A stretch of 10,237 bases of DNA. Source: Candidatus Pacearchaeota archaeon CG10_big_fil_rev_8_21_14_0_10_32_14. Lineage in GTDB: Archaea; Nanobdellota; Nanobdellia; Pacearchaeales; GW2011-AR1. This document shows, in pieces, positions 1 through 7,718 of this stretch. Both the position numbers and the translations under genes were made by a program. How positions within the stretch are numbered: position 1 is the stretch's first letter; each line of letters starts with the position of its first letter. The notes beneath the pieces are model-generated. The model made no database searches. It was not told where the DNA came from and saw nothing but the letters and a program-made list of their open reading frames with translations. The DNA lies in contig PFCY01000073.1 in NCBI GenBank assembly GCA_002763085.1, positions 1 to 10,237 on the forward strand, written 5' to 3'.

Positions 1-60
1 GCTAAGAATATCAAAGCAATTAAATCTGAGGCTTATTGTAAAGTAATAACTACAATATGA
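1..60 (+). CDS. possible 3' end of an upstream gene (partial)
   Basis: Frame 1 is open from the window edge through 19 codons and ends at TGA 58-60; the other two forward frames stop within 45 bases. The visible peptide is lysine- and isoleucine-rich with one cysteine and matches no family I recognise. The opposite strand is also open over this stretch but has no ATG, so this call is weak. If real, the gene lies upstream of rpoH in the same direction and ends about 45 bp before the rpoH TATA box. Confidence 0.25.
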   Translation, partial: AKNIKAIKSEAYCKVITTI

Positions 61-146
61 AGTTAGAAGTTGAGAGATTTTCAACAGAGCCAACAGAATA
101 GAAAGGTTTTTAAACCGAATTTTGATATCTTTTAGTATTGTAAAGT
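34..146 (+). repeat. 11-nt direct repeat, TATTGTAAAGT
   Basis: TATTGTAAAGT occurs at 34-44 and again, identically, at 136-146, 102 bp apart. The second copy lies about 25-30 bp after the rpoH TATA box, so it overlaps the expected transcription start. The first copy is at the end of the possible upstream gene. It could be a regulator-binding repeat or chance in A+T-rich DNA. Confidence 0.35.
105..116 (+). promoter_or_regulatory. rpoH-rpoB-rpoA promoter (TATA box)
   Basis: TTTTTAAA at 107-114 matches an archaeal TATA box, and the A/G-rich GAAAGG just before it could act as the TFB recognition element. Transcription would start near 135-138, leaving a leader of about 65 nt before rpoH. The box sits in a small dyad, GGTTT (105-109) and AAACC (112-116). 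The leader contains a four-codon ATG...TAA frame at 152-166. Confidence 0.55.
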
Positions 147-201
147 CGTTAATGCTTTGTGTGTAAACTATCTCACTGCGCTAATAATCTATTGTCAAAA
201 A

Positions 202-414
202 ATGCATATTCTTCAACCAAAACACGTTAAACTTAATGAAAAAGATGCCGACGAATTACTTATGAGGCTTAATCTTTCTAAATCTCAATTACCAAAAATA
301 ATTCTTAATGATCCCGCTTTGCCTGAAGGATGTGCAGTTGGAGATATAATTAAAATTGAAAGAAAAGATACTGAGACTGAAGAATCATTCCTGTATTTTA
401 GAGTTGTTGTTTAA
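202..414 (+). CDS. rpoH: DNA-directed RNA polymerase subunit H (Rpo5/RpoH)
   Basis: RpoH is the small archaeal RNA polymerase subunit homologous to the C-terminal domain of eukaryotic Rpb5; it sits at the lower jaw near downstream DNA. The 70-residue product, starting at ATG 202, has the family pattern throughout: an N-terminal H-I-L-x-PKH motif, a central SQLPKI-x-x-DP segment, a VGDIIKI strand, and an R-V-V-V end after a Y-F aromatic pair. A TTG start at 157 would add 15 residues that do not belong to the family, so ATG 202 is preferred. No Shine-Dalgarno motif is visible. The stop is followed after one base by the rpoB start (TAAAATG), so it is the first gene of the rpoH-rpoB-rpoA unit, the standard archaeal order. 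Confidence 0.93.
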   Translation: MHILQPKHVKLNEKDADELLMRLNLSKSQLPKIILNDPALPEGCAVGDIIKIERKDTETEESFLYFRVVV

Positions 415-415
415 A

Positions 416-3400
416 ATGGTAAAAGATAAACATATCGTCGTGAAAAAATATTTAGTCGGACACTCATTAGTGGAGTCAAATATCACTTCATTCAATAATT
501 TTTTAGGAAAAAGAATGCAGGAGATTGTAAATGAGGTTAATGAATCTATTCCAAATGAAGATTTTGAGATCCAGCTTGGAAAGATTGATGTCGGCAAGCC
601 GGTTGTCATTGAAGCAGATGGTTCATCTTCATATATCACACCTGCGGAAGCAAGACTCAGAAATCTAACCTATTCTGCTCCTATCACCTTAGAAATCAGC
701 GTCAGAAAAGATAGTCAAACTGATTCTCAAGTCGTTGAAATAGGAAAAATCCCAATAATGGTAAAAAGCAAGGTTTGTAATACATGCGGAATGAATAAAG
801 AAGAATTAACTGCAAACTTTAATGATCCACTTGATCCTGGAGGTTACTTCATAATTAACGGTAATGAAAGAGTACTTGTTATGGCGGAAGACCTGGCTGA
901 AAATCAAGTCTTCCTTGAAACAAAAGTTCGTGGAGCTAATGAAGAATTATTATTGAGATTATTTTCTCTTAAGGGAACTTATAGAATTCCAGTTTCAATT
1001 ACAGAGAGTAAAGATGGATTAATTGATGTATCATTCTCAAGATTCAAAAATATTCCAGTGGTTGTTATTTTAAAAGCACTTGGACTTGTCAAAGAATCTG
1101 AAATTTCAAAATTAATAAAAAAGGAAACTGACAGTGTTATTGTTAATCTATACGAATTCTCAAATATTGCCACTCCAGATGATGCGATGATGTATATCGC
1201 TGAAAAAACATCTCTTCAAGGAACTAAAAAAGAAATAATTGATAGAGTCAAGCAAAGAATTGATTCATACTTACTTCCGCACATCGGGCAAAAGAAAGAA
1301 GACAGAATGAAGAAAGCGATAACATTGTGTAAATTGATTAAACAATTCTTAATTGCTAAAGAAAATCCTTCTCTTAGAACAGATAAAGATCATTATGCAA
1401 ATAAGAGAGTTAGATTATCTGGGGATCTTCTTGCAAGTTTATTCAGAGTGAATCTCGGAATTTTAATAAGAGATATGCAATATTCTTTGCAAAAATCGTC
1501 AAAAAGAAAGAAATTCTTTTCTATAAAGACAATCGCTAAATCGACGCTGTTTTCACATAGAGTTGAATCTGCAATTGCAACTGGTTCATGGGTCGGAGAA
1601 AGAAAAGGAGTGACTCAGAATATGAACAAGACAAATTATTTAGAGACTATTTCTCAACTTCAGAGAATTTCTAGTATGTTGCCTGGCGAACAAGAGAACT
1701 TCATGGCAAGAACACTTCATCCAACTCATTATGGCCGATTCTGTCCGATAGAAACGCCTGAAGGAACTGAGATCGGACTTAGAAAGAATCTCGCAATTTT
1801 AGCAAAAATCTCAACGAGAATTCCTGGTGATTCTGGAAATTTAATAAAAATATTTGAGTCGTTAGGATTGGAAAAGGTAAATGAAAAATATGATTATGAT
1901 GTATTCATGGATGGAATATTTATTGGAAATGTCGCGAATGGAAAAGATTTCTCACAAAATATAAAAGAAAAAAGAAGAAATGATGAATTGCCATCGGAAC
2001 TTAATGTGAGAGTTGATGATACGTTCAAAACTATTTCAATATCCACTGAACCGGGAAGAGTTTTAAGACCATTAGTCATCATTGATAATGGAATGCCAAG
2101 ACTTAGGGACGAGCATCTAATAGAGCTTGAGAGCGGATCTATAACTTGGAACGATCTTGTAAAAAAAGGTTTAGTTGAATATTTGGATGCAGCAGAAGAG
2201 GAAAATGCGTTAACTGCAATTTATCCACAAGAAGTTACAAGTGATCACACTCATCTTGAAATTGATCCAATGGATTTACTTGGTGTTGTTACCTCATTAG
2301 TTCCTTATGCTAATCATGATCAGTCTTCTAGACTTAACAGAGGAAGTAAAACACAAAAACAGGCGCTTGGACTTTATGCTGCGAATTATTTAGCTAGACT
2401 TGATACAGATGTAAGCATACTTCAATATCCACAAAAACCAATTGTTAGAAGTTTTGTTTACGATACTCTTCAAACTTATCCTGCAGGACAGAATTTAATC
2501 GTCGCTATAATGACTTATGATGGTTATAATATGGAAGATGCTTTAGTTTTCAATAAAGGAAGCATTGATAGGGGTATTGGAAGAAGTTTTTATTTTAGAC
2601 CATATTCTGCAACTGAAATGAATTATGCTGGTGGATTAAAAGATGAAATTTCTATTCCAGATAAAGATACATCTGGTTACAAACTTGAGTCATTATATAA
2701 ACACTTAGAAAATGACGGTATTATTTATCCTGAAGCTGAAGTTGATGAAGGTGAGGTCATGATCGGAAAAACTTCACCACCAAAATTCTTGAGTGAAGCT
2801 AGAGAAATTTCAGTAAGAACAAAGAAAGAATCTAGTGTTGTTATGAGACAAGAAGAAAAAGGAGTTGTCGACGCGATTTTCATCACTGAAGATGAAGAAG
2901 GTAATAAAATTGTTCAAATCAGAACAAGAGATCTAAGAATTCCAGAACTTGGAGATAAATTTGCTACGGCTCATGGTCAGAAAGGTGTTATTGGTGCAAT
3001 AGTTCCAGAGGAAGATATTCCATTCACATCAAAGGGAATCAGACCGGATGTTATGTTCAATCCACATGGTCTTCCTTCACGTATGACCGTCGGGTATTTG
3101 ATGGAATTACTTGCAGGTAAAGTCGCTTGCGCCGGCGGACGAATTGTCGACGGAACTCCATTCTCTGGAGAGACAAAAGATGATCTTGAGAAACAACTTA
3201 AGGTTTTAGGTTTCAGATACGACGGAAAAGAATCGATGTATTCTGGAGTTACTGGAAAGAAAATGCAAGCTAAGATTTTTGTCGGAAATATGTATTACCT
3301 TAAATTAAGATATATGGTAGGAAATAAAATCCATGGTAGAAGTTCAGGAAAGATTGCTCTTCTCACAAGACAACCAATTGAAGGTAGATCGAGAGGTGGA

Positions 3401-3682
3401 GCTTTAAGATTGGGAGAAATGGAACAGCAAGCTCTTGTAGCTCATGGTGCGTCGCTGTTGCTTAAAGAAAGATATGATTCGGATAAAGTTGTTCTTCATA
3501 TTTGCAATGAATGCGGTGGAATTGCTATCGATGATACTATAAGAAACAAGATCTCATGTCCGTTATGTACAAGTGAAGAAGTTGAACCAGTTGAAGTTTC
3601 ATACGCATTCAAATTATTAGTTGAAGAACTTCAAGGATTGCATATTATAACTAAATTCCATATGAAAAATAAATACGAATAA
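416..3682 (+). CDS. rpoB: DNA-directed RNA polymerase subunit B, unsplit (B''+B')
   Basis: This is the second-largest catalytic-core subunit, homologous to eukaryotic Rpb2 and bacterial beta. The product from ATG 416 is 1088 residues, the size expected for an unsplit archaeal B; methanogens and haloarchaea split it. Visible landmarks are DPGGYFIINGNERVLV in the protrusion/lobe region; HYGRFCPIETPEGTEIGL from H438; the fork-loop segment at 634-649; GYNMEDA at 703-709, with the acidic E707/D708 near the active centre; GDKFATAHGQKG and NPHGLPSRMT in the hybrid-binding part; and a C-terminal zinc site C1030/C1033...C1048/C1051 in the clamp. An extra CxxC at 121-124 has no partner pair. An upstream in-frame ATG at 356 overlaps rpoH and adds 20 out-of-family residues, so ATG 416 is chosen. 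It is joined to both neighbours by TAAAATG. Confidence 0.98.
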   Translation: MVKDKHIVVKKYLVGHSLVESNITSFNNFLGKRMQEIVNEVNESIPNEDFEIQLGKIDVGKPVVIEADGSSSYITPAEARLRNLTYSAPITLEISVRKDSQTDSQVVEIGKIPIMVKSKVCNTCGMNKEELTANFNDPLDPGGYFIINGNERVLVMAEDLAENQVFLETKVRGANEELLLRLFSLKGTYRIPVSITESKDGLIDVSFSRFKNIPVVVILKALGLVKESEISKLIKKETDSVIVNLYEFSNIATPDDAMMYIAEKTSLQGTKKEIIDRVKQRIDSYLLPHIGQKKEDRMKKAITLCKLIKQFLIAKENPSLRTDKDHYANKRVRLSGDLLASLFRVNLGILIRDMQYSLQKSSKRKKFFSIKTIAKSTLFSHRVESAIATGSWVGERKGVTQNMNKTNYLETISQLQRISSMLPGEQENFMARTLHPTHYGRFCPIETPEGTEIGLRKNLAILAKISTRIPGDSGNLIKIFESLGLEKVNEKYDYDVFMDGIFIGNVANGKDFSQNIKEKRRNDELPSELNVRVDDTFKTISISTEPGRVLRPLVIIDNGMPRLRDEHLIELESGSITWNDLVKKGLVEYLDAAEEENALTAIYPQEVTSDHTHLEIDPMDLLGVVTSLVPYANHDQSSRLNRGSKTQKQALGLYAANYLARLDTDVSILQYPQKPIVRSFVYDTLQTYPAGQNLIVAIMTYDGYNMEDALVFNKGSIDRGIGRSFYFRPYSATEMNYAGGLKDEISIPDKDTSGYKLESLYKHLENDGIIYPEAEVDEGEVMIGKTSPPKFLSEAREISVRTKKESSVVMRQEEKGVVDAIFITEDEEGNKIVQIRTRDLRIPELGDKFATAHGQKGVIGAIVPEEDIPFTSKGIRPDVMFNPHGLPSRMTVGYLMELLAGKVACAGGRIVDGTPFSGETKDDLEKQLKVLGFRYDGKESMYSGVTGKKMQAKIFVGNMYYLKLRYMVGNKIHGRSSGKIALLTRQPIEGRSRGGALRLGEMEQQALVAHGASLLLKERYDSDKVVLHICNECGGIAIDDTIRNKISCPLCTSEEVEPVEVSYAFKLLVEELQGLHIITKFHMKNKYE

Positions 3683-3683
3683 A

Positions 3684-6600
3684 ATGAAACCGATAAAAAA
3701 ACAAATTAAGGAACTTGAATTTGGTTTGATTGGGCCGGAGATAATACGAAAACTTGGTTGTGCAAAGATTGTTACCCCTGAATTATATGATATTGATGGT
3801 TATCCAGTTGACGGTGGTTTAATGGATCTTAGACTTGGAGCAATTGATCCAGGGGTCAGATGTAGAACTTGCGGGGGAAGATTAAAAGAATGTTTAGGTC
3901 ACTCAGGAAGCATAGAACTTGCGCGTGCAGTTGTTCATTTAAAATATGTAACTTTAATTGAACTTGGTTTAAGATGTTATTGTCAAGAATGTTATAAATT
4001 TTTAGTTTCGGATGCAGATTTAAATAAATACACAATAAGTCAAAGAGTTAAAAAAGCAAAGGATGCAAAAAAATGTCCACACTGTCAAGCACCTCATGAA
4101 AAAATAAGGATTGACAAACCAACTAGTTTTTATATAGATAAAAAAAGAATATTTCCGACAGAAGTCAGAGAAAGACTTGTGAAAATCACCGATGAGGAAA
4201 TCAAAAAAGCTGGAGTCAATCCAAAAGCAGCTAGACCTGAATGGGCAATTTTGACATTACTTTTAGTACCTCCAGTAACTGTCAGACCAAGTATAATTCT
4301 TGAATCTGGAGAGAGAAGTGAAGATGATCTTACTCACAAATTATCAGATATCATAAGAGCTAATCAAAGACTTTGGGAAAATCTTAATGCTGGTGCGCCT
4401 GAAGTTATAATAGAAGATCTTTGGGATTTGCTACAATTCCATATAACAACATTTTTCGACAATACCGTCGCTAGAATCCCTCCTGCAAGACATAGAAGCG
4501 GTCAACCACTTAAAACAATCACGGAAAGAATCAAGGGTAAAGAAGGGAGAATTAGAAAAAATCTTGCAGGTAAAAGAGTCAATTATAGTGCGAGAAGTGT
4601 CATTTCTCCTGATCCGATGATTGAAATCAATGAGGTTGGTGTTCCTTATGAAATTGCGAGGATCGTAACAGTAGCAGAAACGGTAAATGATCTTAATATT
4701 GATTCATTAAAAAAATTAATTAAGACAAAGGGATATCCGGGGGCAAATTATGTAATAAGACCCGACGGCAAGAGGAAAAAAATCACTGAAGATCTTAAAG
4801 AAGAAATAATAAATGAGATTGAACCTGGATATAAGGTTGAAAGACATCTTCAAGATGGCGATATTGTTTTATTCAACAGACACCCATCACTTCATAGAGG
4901 AAGCCTTATGGCACATTTTGTGCGAGTTCTTCCTGGACGAACATTTAGATTACATCCAATGGCTGCCTTTCAATACAACGCAGACTTTGATGGTGATGAA
5001 ATGAACATCCACTCACCACAAACCGAAGAAGCTAGAGCCGAAGCGAAAATACTTCTTGATGTAAAAAGAAATATGATGTCTCCAAAGAACAATTCAAATT
5101 TAATAGGAACATCTGCCGATGCGGTTACAGGAAATTATTTGATGGGACTTTCAGATTTCAGTAAGAGTGATGCAAATCAATTGCTTTATCAATCCGGCAT
5201 AACGGCTAAGTTTGCAAAGAAAATTGTCAATGGAAAAGAAATTATCTCTCAAATTCTTCCAAAAGAATTAAGTTATTCTGATGATACAGTAAAAGTCAAA
5301 GACGGGGGGTTCATCAAAGGTATAATCAACGAAAGTACATTTGGTGTTGAAGATGGTATTTTAGTCAAAAAGCTAGATAAGCAAGTTGGAAGAGAAAGAA
5401 CGTTCGATACAATAAAAGGAATTTTTAAGATTGGTACAAAATATTTGACTCAAAGAGGAATTACAATTTCTGTTCACGATCTAGACTTAAGAAAGGATGT
5501 TATTGATGAAGCAAATCAAGTAATAAAGAAATCAGAAGAAAGGGCATTTGAAGTCGTTAAATCATATCAAGACGGAACTCTTGAAATTATACCAGGAAAA
5601 ACTCTTGAAGAATCTCGAGAAATAAAGATACTTCAAGTCCTTAACGAAATTAGAACAAAAATAGGAGACATAGTCAAGAAAGAATTCCCCGAAGATAATC
5701 CAGTGAATTATATGATAAAGTCTGGTGGTGGCGGTAATGTTCTTAATGTCACAATGATGGCATCTTGCGTCGGTCAACAGGTACTTGGAGGTAAAAGAAT
5801 TGAAATCGGCTACACTGGAAGAACTCTTTCAAATTTCAAGAAAGGTGATCTTTCTCCTCGATCAAGAGGATTTATTTATTCTCCATTTATGAAAGGACTG
5901 AGACCAGATGAATTTTTCTTTGGTGCTGTAACAGGAAGGGATTCACTTATGGATACTGCACTTCGTACTCCAAAATCTGGTTATTTATATAGAAGACTTG
6001 CAAGCGCGCTTCAAGACCTTAAAGTAGAATACGACGGAACAGTCAGAGACAGCAATAATAATATCATACAATATAAGTTCGGTGAAGATGGAATAGATGT
6101 TGCGGGACTTCATATAGATCAGAAGATTGCCCCTGGAGAAGCAATAGGTATCGTCACTGCACAAAGTTTTGGAGAGAGTTCAACACAAATGGTTTTGAAT
6201 GTATTCCACTTTGCGGGTGTTCAAGAAATGCAGGTCACTGCAGGTCTTCCTAGAATAATTGAAATTTTCGACGCTAGAAAGAAACCTTCGTCTCCGAAGA
6301 TGGAAATTTATTTAGATAAAGACCATAATAATGAAAAAGATGCAAGGATATTTGCAGAAAAAATAAAAGAAACAAAACTAAAACAAGTCTTGAGTCAAAT
6401 TGAAATTGATTTTTCAGAAAAGAAAATTGATATTGGTCTTGATAATCAAGGACTTAAAAGCACTCATACAACAGTTGCAAAAATTGCAGAAAGATTAAAA
6501 GAACTTGGATTTAAAGTTAAAGAGAAGGATAATTCTATATCTATTACGGTAGCAGATACAACATTTAGAGATATATACAAACTTAAAGAAAAGCTAAAGG

Positions 6601-7169
6601 AGACAAAAATTTCTGGAATAAAAAATGTTGAACAAGTTTTGATTGTAAAGAGAGAAAGAGATTTTGTGTTATTGACACTTGGAACAAATCTGAAAGAGAT
6701 ATTAAAATTAAAAGGTGTTAACATCGATAGAACAATATCAAATGATCTTCATGAAGTTGCTGAAGTGTTTGGAATCGAAGCTGGAAGAGAATTGATCATA
6801 CATGAAATTAAAGAAGTATTAAATAGTCAGGGTCTTGATATTGATGCGAGACACTTAAGGCTCGTCGCTGACGCTATGACTAATACAGGTTTGGTTAAAG
6901 GTGTGACAAGAATGGGAATAATTGCTCAAAAATCTTCTATACTTGCAAGAGCGACGTTCGAAACTCCTGTCAAGCAGTTTGTTGCTGCCTCAATCAAAGG
7001 AAGCCGGGATAAACTTTCAAGCGTCATAGAAAATATAATCCTCAATCAACCTGTTCCAATCGGGACTGGACTTCCGGGACTGCTTGTTAAAGTAATCGGA
7101 CCACTACAAGAGAAAGAAGAAAATTTGAAACGCGCTAAGAAAGAAGTCGTCGAGAAAATCAATAAATAA
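3684..7169 (+). CDS. rpoA: DNA-directed RNA polymerase subunit A, fused A'+A''
   Basis: This is the largest RNA polymerase subunit (Rpb1/beta' homologue), 1161 residues in one frame; most archaea split it into A' and A''. A clamp zinc site is seen at C60, C63, C70 and H73, and a second at C100/C103 and C131/C134. The catalytic NADFDGD motif places the Mg-binding aspartates at D434, D436 and D438. The bridge helix begins near T750 (TGRDSLMDTA) and the trigger loop lies around T834-V846 with catalytic-type H842. The A'' jaw and C-terminal part run to the conserved QPVPIGTG segment. Between GEDGID (800-805), the end of A' homology, and GEAIG (818-822), the start of conserved A'', only 12 residues remain. 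Split archaeal proteins have roughly 100 there, as I recall them, so this protein is correspondingly short. The start follows the rpoB stop by one base. No eL30 gene follows. Confidence 0.98.
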   Translation: MKPIKKQIKELEFGLIGPEIIRKLGCAKIVTPELYDIDGYPVDGGLMDLRLGAIDPGVRCRTCGGRLKECLGHSGSIELARAVVHLKYVTLIELGLRCYCQECYKFLVSDADLNKYTISQRVKKAKDAKKCPHCQAPHEKIRIDKPTSFYIDKKRIFPTEVRERLVKITDEEIKKAGVNPKAARPEWAILTLLLVPPVTVRPSIILESGERSEDDLTHKLSDIIRANQRLWENLNAGAPEVIIEDLWDLLQFHITTFFDNTVARIPPARHRSGQPLKTITERIKGKEGRIRKNLAGKRVNYSARSVISPDPMIEINEVGVPYEIARIVTVAETVNDLNIDSLKKLIKTKGYPGANYVIRPDGKRKKITEDLKEEIINEIEPGYKVERHLQDGDIVLFNRHPSLHRGSLMAHFVRVLPGRTFRLHPMAAFQYNADFDGDEMNIHSPQTEEARAEAKILLDVKRNMMSPKNNSNLIGTSADAVTGNYLMGLSDFSKSDANQLLYQSGITAKFAKKIVNGKEIISQILPKELSYSDDTVKVKDGGFIKGIINESTFGVEDGILVKKLDKQVGRERTFDTIKGIFKIGTKYLTQRGITISVHDLDLRKDVIDEANQVIKKSEERAFEVVKSYQDGTLEIIPGKTLEESREIKILQVLNEIRTKIGDIVKKEFPEDNPVNYMIKSGGGGNVLNVTMMASCVGQQVLGGKRIEIGYTGRTLSNFKKGDLSPRSRGFIYSPFMKGLRPDEFFFGAVTGRDSLMDTALRTPKSGYLYRRLASALQDLKVEYDGTVRDSNNNIIQYKFGEDGIDVAGLHIDQKIAPGEAIGIVTAQSFGESSTQMVLNVFHFAGVQEMQVTAGLPRIIEIFDARKKPSSPKMEIYLDKDHNNEKDARIFAEKIKETKLKQVLSQIEIDFSEKKIDIGLDNQGLKSTHTTVAKIAERLKELGFKVKEKDNSISITVADTTFRDIYKLKEKLKETKISGIKNVEQVLIVKRERDFVLLTLGTNLKEILKLKGVNIDRTISNDLHEVAEVFGIEAGRELIIHEIKEVLNSQGLDIDARHLRLVADAMTNTGLVKGVTRMGIIAQKSSILARATFETPVKQFVAASIKGSRDKLSSVIENIILNQPVPIGTGLPGLLVKVIGPLQEKEENLKRAKKEVVEKINK

Positions 7170-7172
7170 TTA

Positions 7173-7217
7173 ATTTTGAGAGGCAGATACATTTATAAAA
7201 CAACTAAATCTCAAAAT
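7173..7217 (+). repeat. 9-bp inverted repeat flanking the nusA TATA box
   Basis: ATTTTGAGA (7173-7181) and TCTCAAAAT (7209-7217) are perfect inverted copies 27 bp apart. The dyad centre (7195) coincides with the centre of the TATA box TTTATAAA (7192-7199). It begins four bases after the rpoA stop. As DNA it could be a two-site operator; as RNA read through from rpoA it could form a 9-bp stem with a 27-nt loop. Confidence 0.55.
7192..7199 (+). promoter_or_regulatory. nusA promoter (TATA box TTTATAAA)
   Basis: TTTATAAA is a near-ideal archaeal TATA box. The expected transcription start, about 25 bp downstream near 7220, leaves a leader of under 20 nt. AGGA at 7225-7228 lies 9 nt before the nusA ATG and may be a weak ribosome binding site. 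It suggests nusA can be transcribed independently of rpoA. Confidence 0.55.
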
Positions 7218-7237
7218 GAATAGTAGGAAAATATGAT

Positions 7238-7666
7238 ATGGTAAATATTCTAGATATGAGAGATATACGTTATATCAATCTCTTCAGCAGAATTACAAAA
7301 GTGCAGACTCGATTCTGTTTCAATTATAATGATACGGTGATATTCGGTGTTACTAAGAATCAAGTTTCTAAAGCAATCGGGAAAGAAGGTATCAATGTCC
7401 GAAGAATCAATGAGATACTTAAGAGAAAAATTAAGATAATAGGAAATCCAGAGGATGGGACGCAAAATGTTGCGGAAATAAAAAGGTTTATCGAAGATAT
7501 TGTTTATCCTGTAAGTTTTAAAGATATTGAGATAACAGAAAATGAATTAATTCTCAATGCTGGAAGCCAAAGCAAAGCTGCACTTATTGGAAGACAACGA
7601 AGAAGAGAAAACGAACTTAAAGAGATAATCAAAGACTATTTCAAAAAAGATTTGAGGATTGTTTAA
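7238..7666 (+). CDS. nusA: archaeal NusA-like transcription factor, two KH domains
   Basis: Archaeal NusA is a short protein equivalent to the tandem KH RNA-binding domains of bacterial NusA, without the polymerase-binding N-terminal domain or S1 domain; its 142-residue length fits. The N-terminal IRYINLF segment is a family signature. KH1 has an intact GXXG loop (G48-K-E-G51) in AIGKEGINVRRI. KH2 aligns around SKAALIGRQRRRE, but its loop reads G118-R-Q-R121, so the second glycine is lost and replaced by a basic run. The ATG at 7238 gives a family-like start; an internal ATG at 7256 is possible. The place downstream of rpoA is the usual archaeal order, except that eL30 is missing between them. 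A TATA box lies 39 bp upstream. Confidence 0.93.
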   Translation: MVNILDMRDIRYINLFSRITKVQTRFCFNYNDTVIFGVTKNQVSKAIGKEGINVRRINEILKRKIKIIGNPEDGTQNVAEIKRFIEDIVYPVSFKDIEITENELILNAGSQSKAALIGRQRRRENELKEIIKDYFKKDLRIV

Positions 7667-7690
7667 TATATATTCAAAAACAATAATAGT

Positions 7691-7698
7691 TATATTAT
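7691..7698 (+). promoter_or_regulatory. possible promoter of the frameshifted hydrolase gene
   Basis: TATATTAT lies about 25 bp before the chosen ATG at 7719, the spacing expected for a leaderless archaeal transcript. The region is so A+T-rich that an alternative box at about 7665-7672 cannot be excluded. Confidence 0.35.
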
Positions 7699-7700
7699 AC

Positions 7701-7710
7701 TTTTCTTTTT
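7701..7710 (+). terminator. T-rich tract, possible nusA terminator
   Basis: TTTTCTTTTT lies 34 bp after the nusA stop and just before the next gene's ATG. Archaeal RNA polymerase terminates at oligo-T tracts without needing a hairpin, so this could end the nusA transcript. No stem-loop supports it. Confidence 0.35.
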
Positions 7711-7718
7711 ATACGTGG

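Noticed and set aside
34..57. TATTGTA...TACAATA inverted repeat (7 bp, 10-nt spacer) at the end of the possible upstream gene
   Set aside because: It is A+T-only apart from one G/C pair, has no promoter or T-tract context, and is likely chance.
152..166. Four-codon ATG...TAA upstream ORF in the rpoH leader
   Set aside because: It has no ribosome binding site or conservation evidence; a frame this short is expected by chance.
157..201. TTG-start N-terminal extension of RpoH
   Set aside because: The 15 added residues do not match the family, and ATG 202 begins exactly at the conserved HIL-x-PKH segment.
356..415. Upstream in-frame ATG of rpoB overlapping rpoH
   Set aside because: The 20 extra residues are the rpoH coding sequence in another frame, and ATG 416 gives the family start.
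385..639. Antisense and alternative-frame open stretches over rpoB, rpoA, nusA, the hydrolase and rps7
   Set aside because: They lie wholly inside strongly supported genes, have no promoters or conserved motifs, and are typical shadows.
776..787. CxxC (C121/C124) in RpoB as an extra zinc site
   Set aside because: No second cysteine or histidine pair is visible nearby, so a metal site cannot be supported from sequence.
7683..7698. ATAATA...TATTAT inverted repeat before the hydrolase gene
   Set aside because: It is built only of A and T in an A+T-rich promoter, so a six-base match is not informative.
7659..7718. TTG start for the hydrolase gene within nusA, giving a hydrophobic leader-like segment
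   Set aside because: The segment falls on A+T-rich promoter and T-tract DNA, and its hydrophobicity is what such DNA encodes by default. ATG 7719 lies at the proper distance from a TATA-like box.
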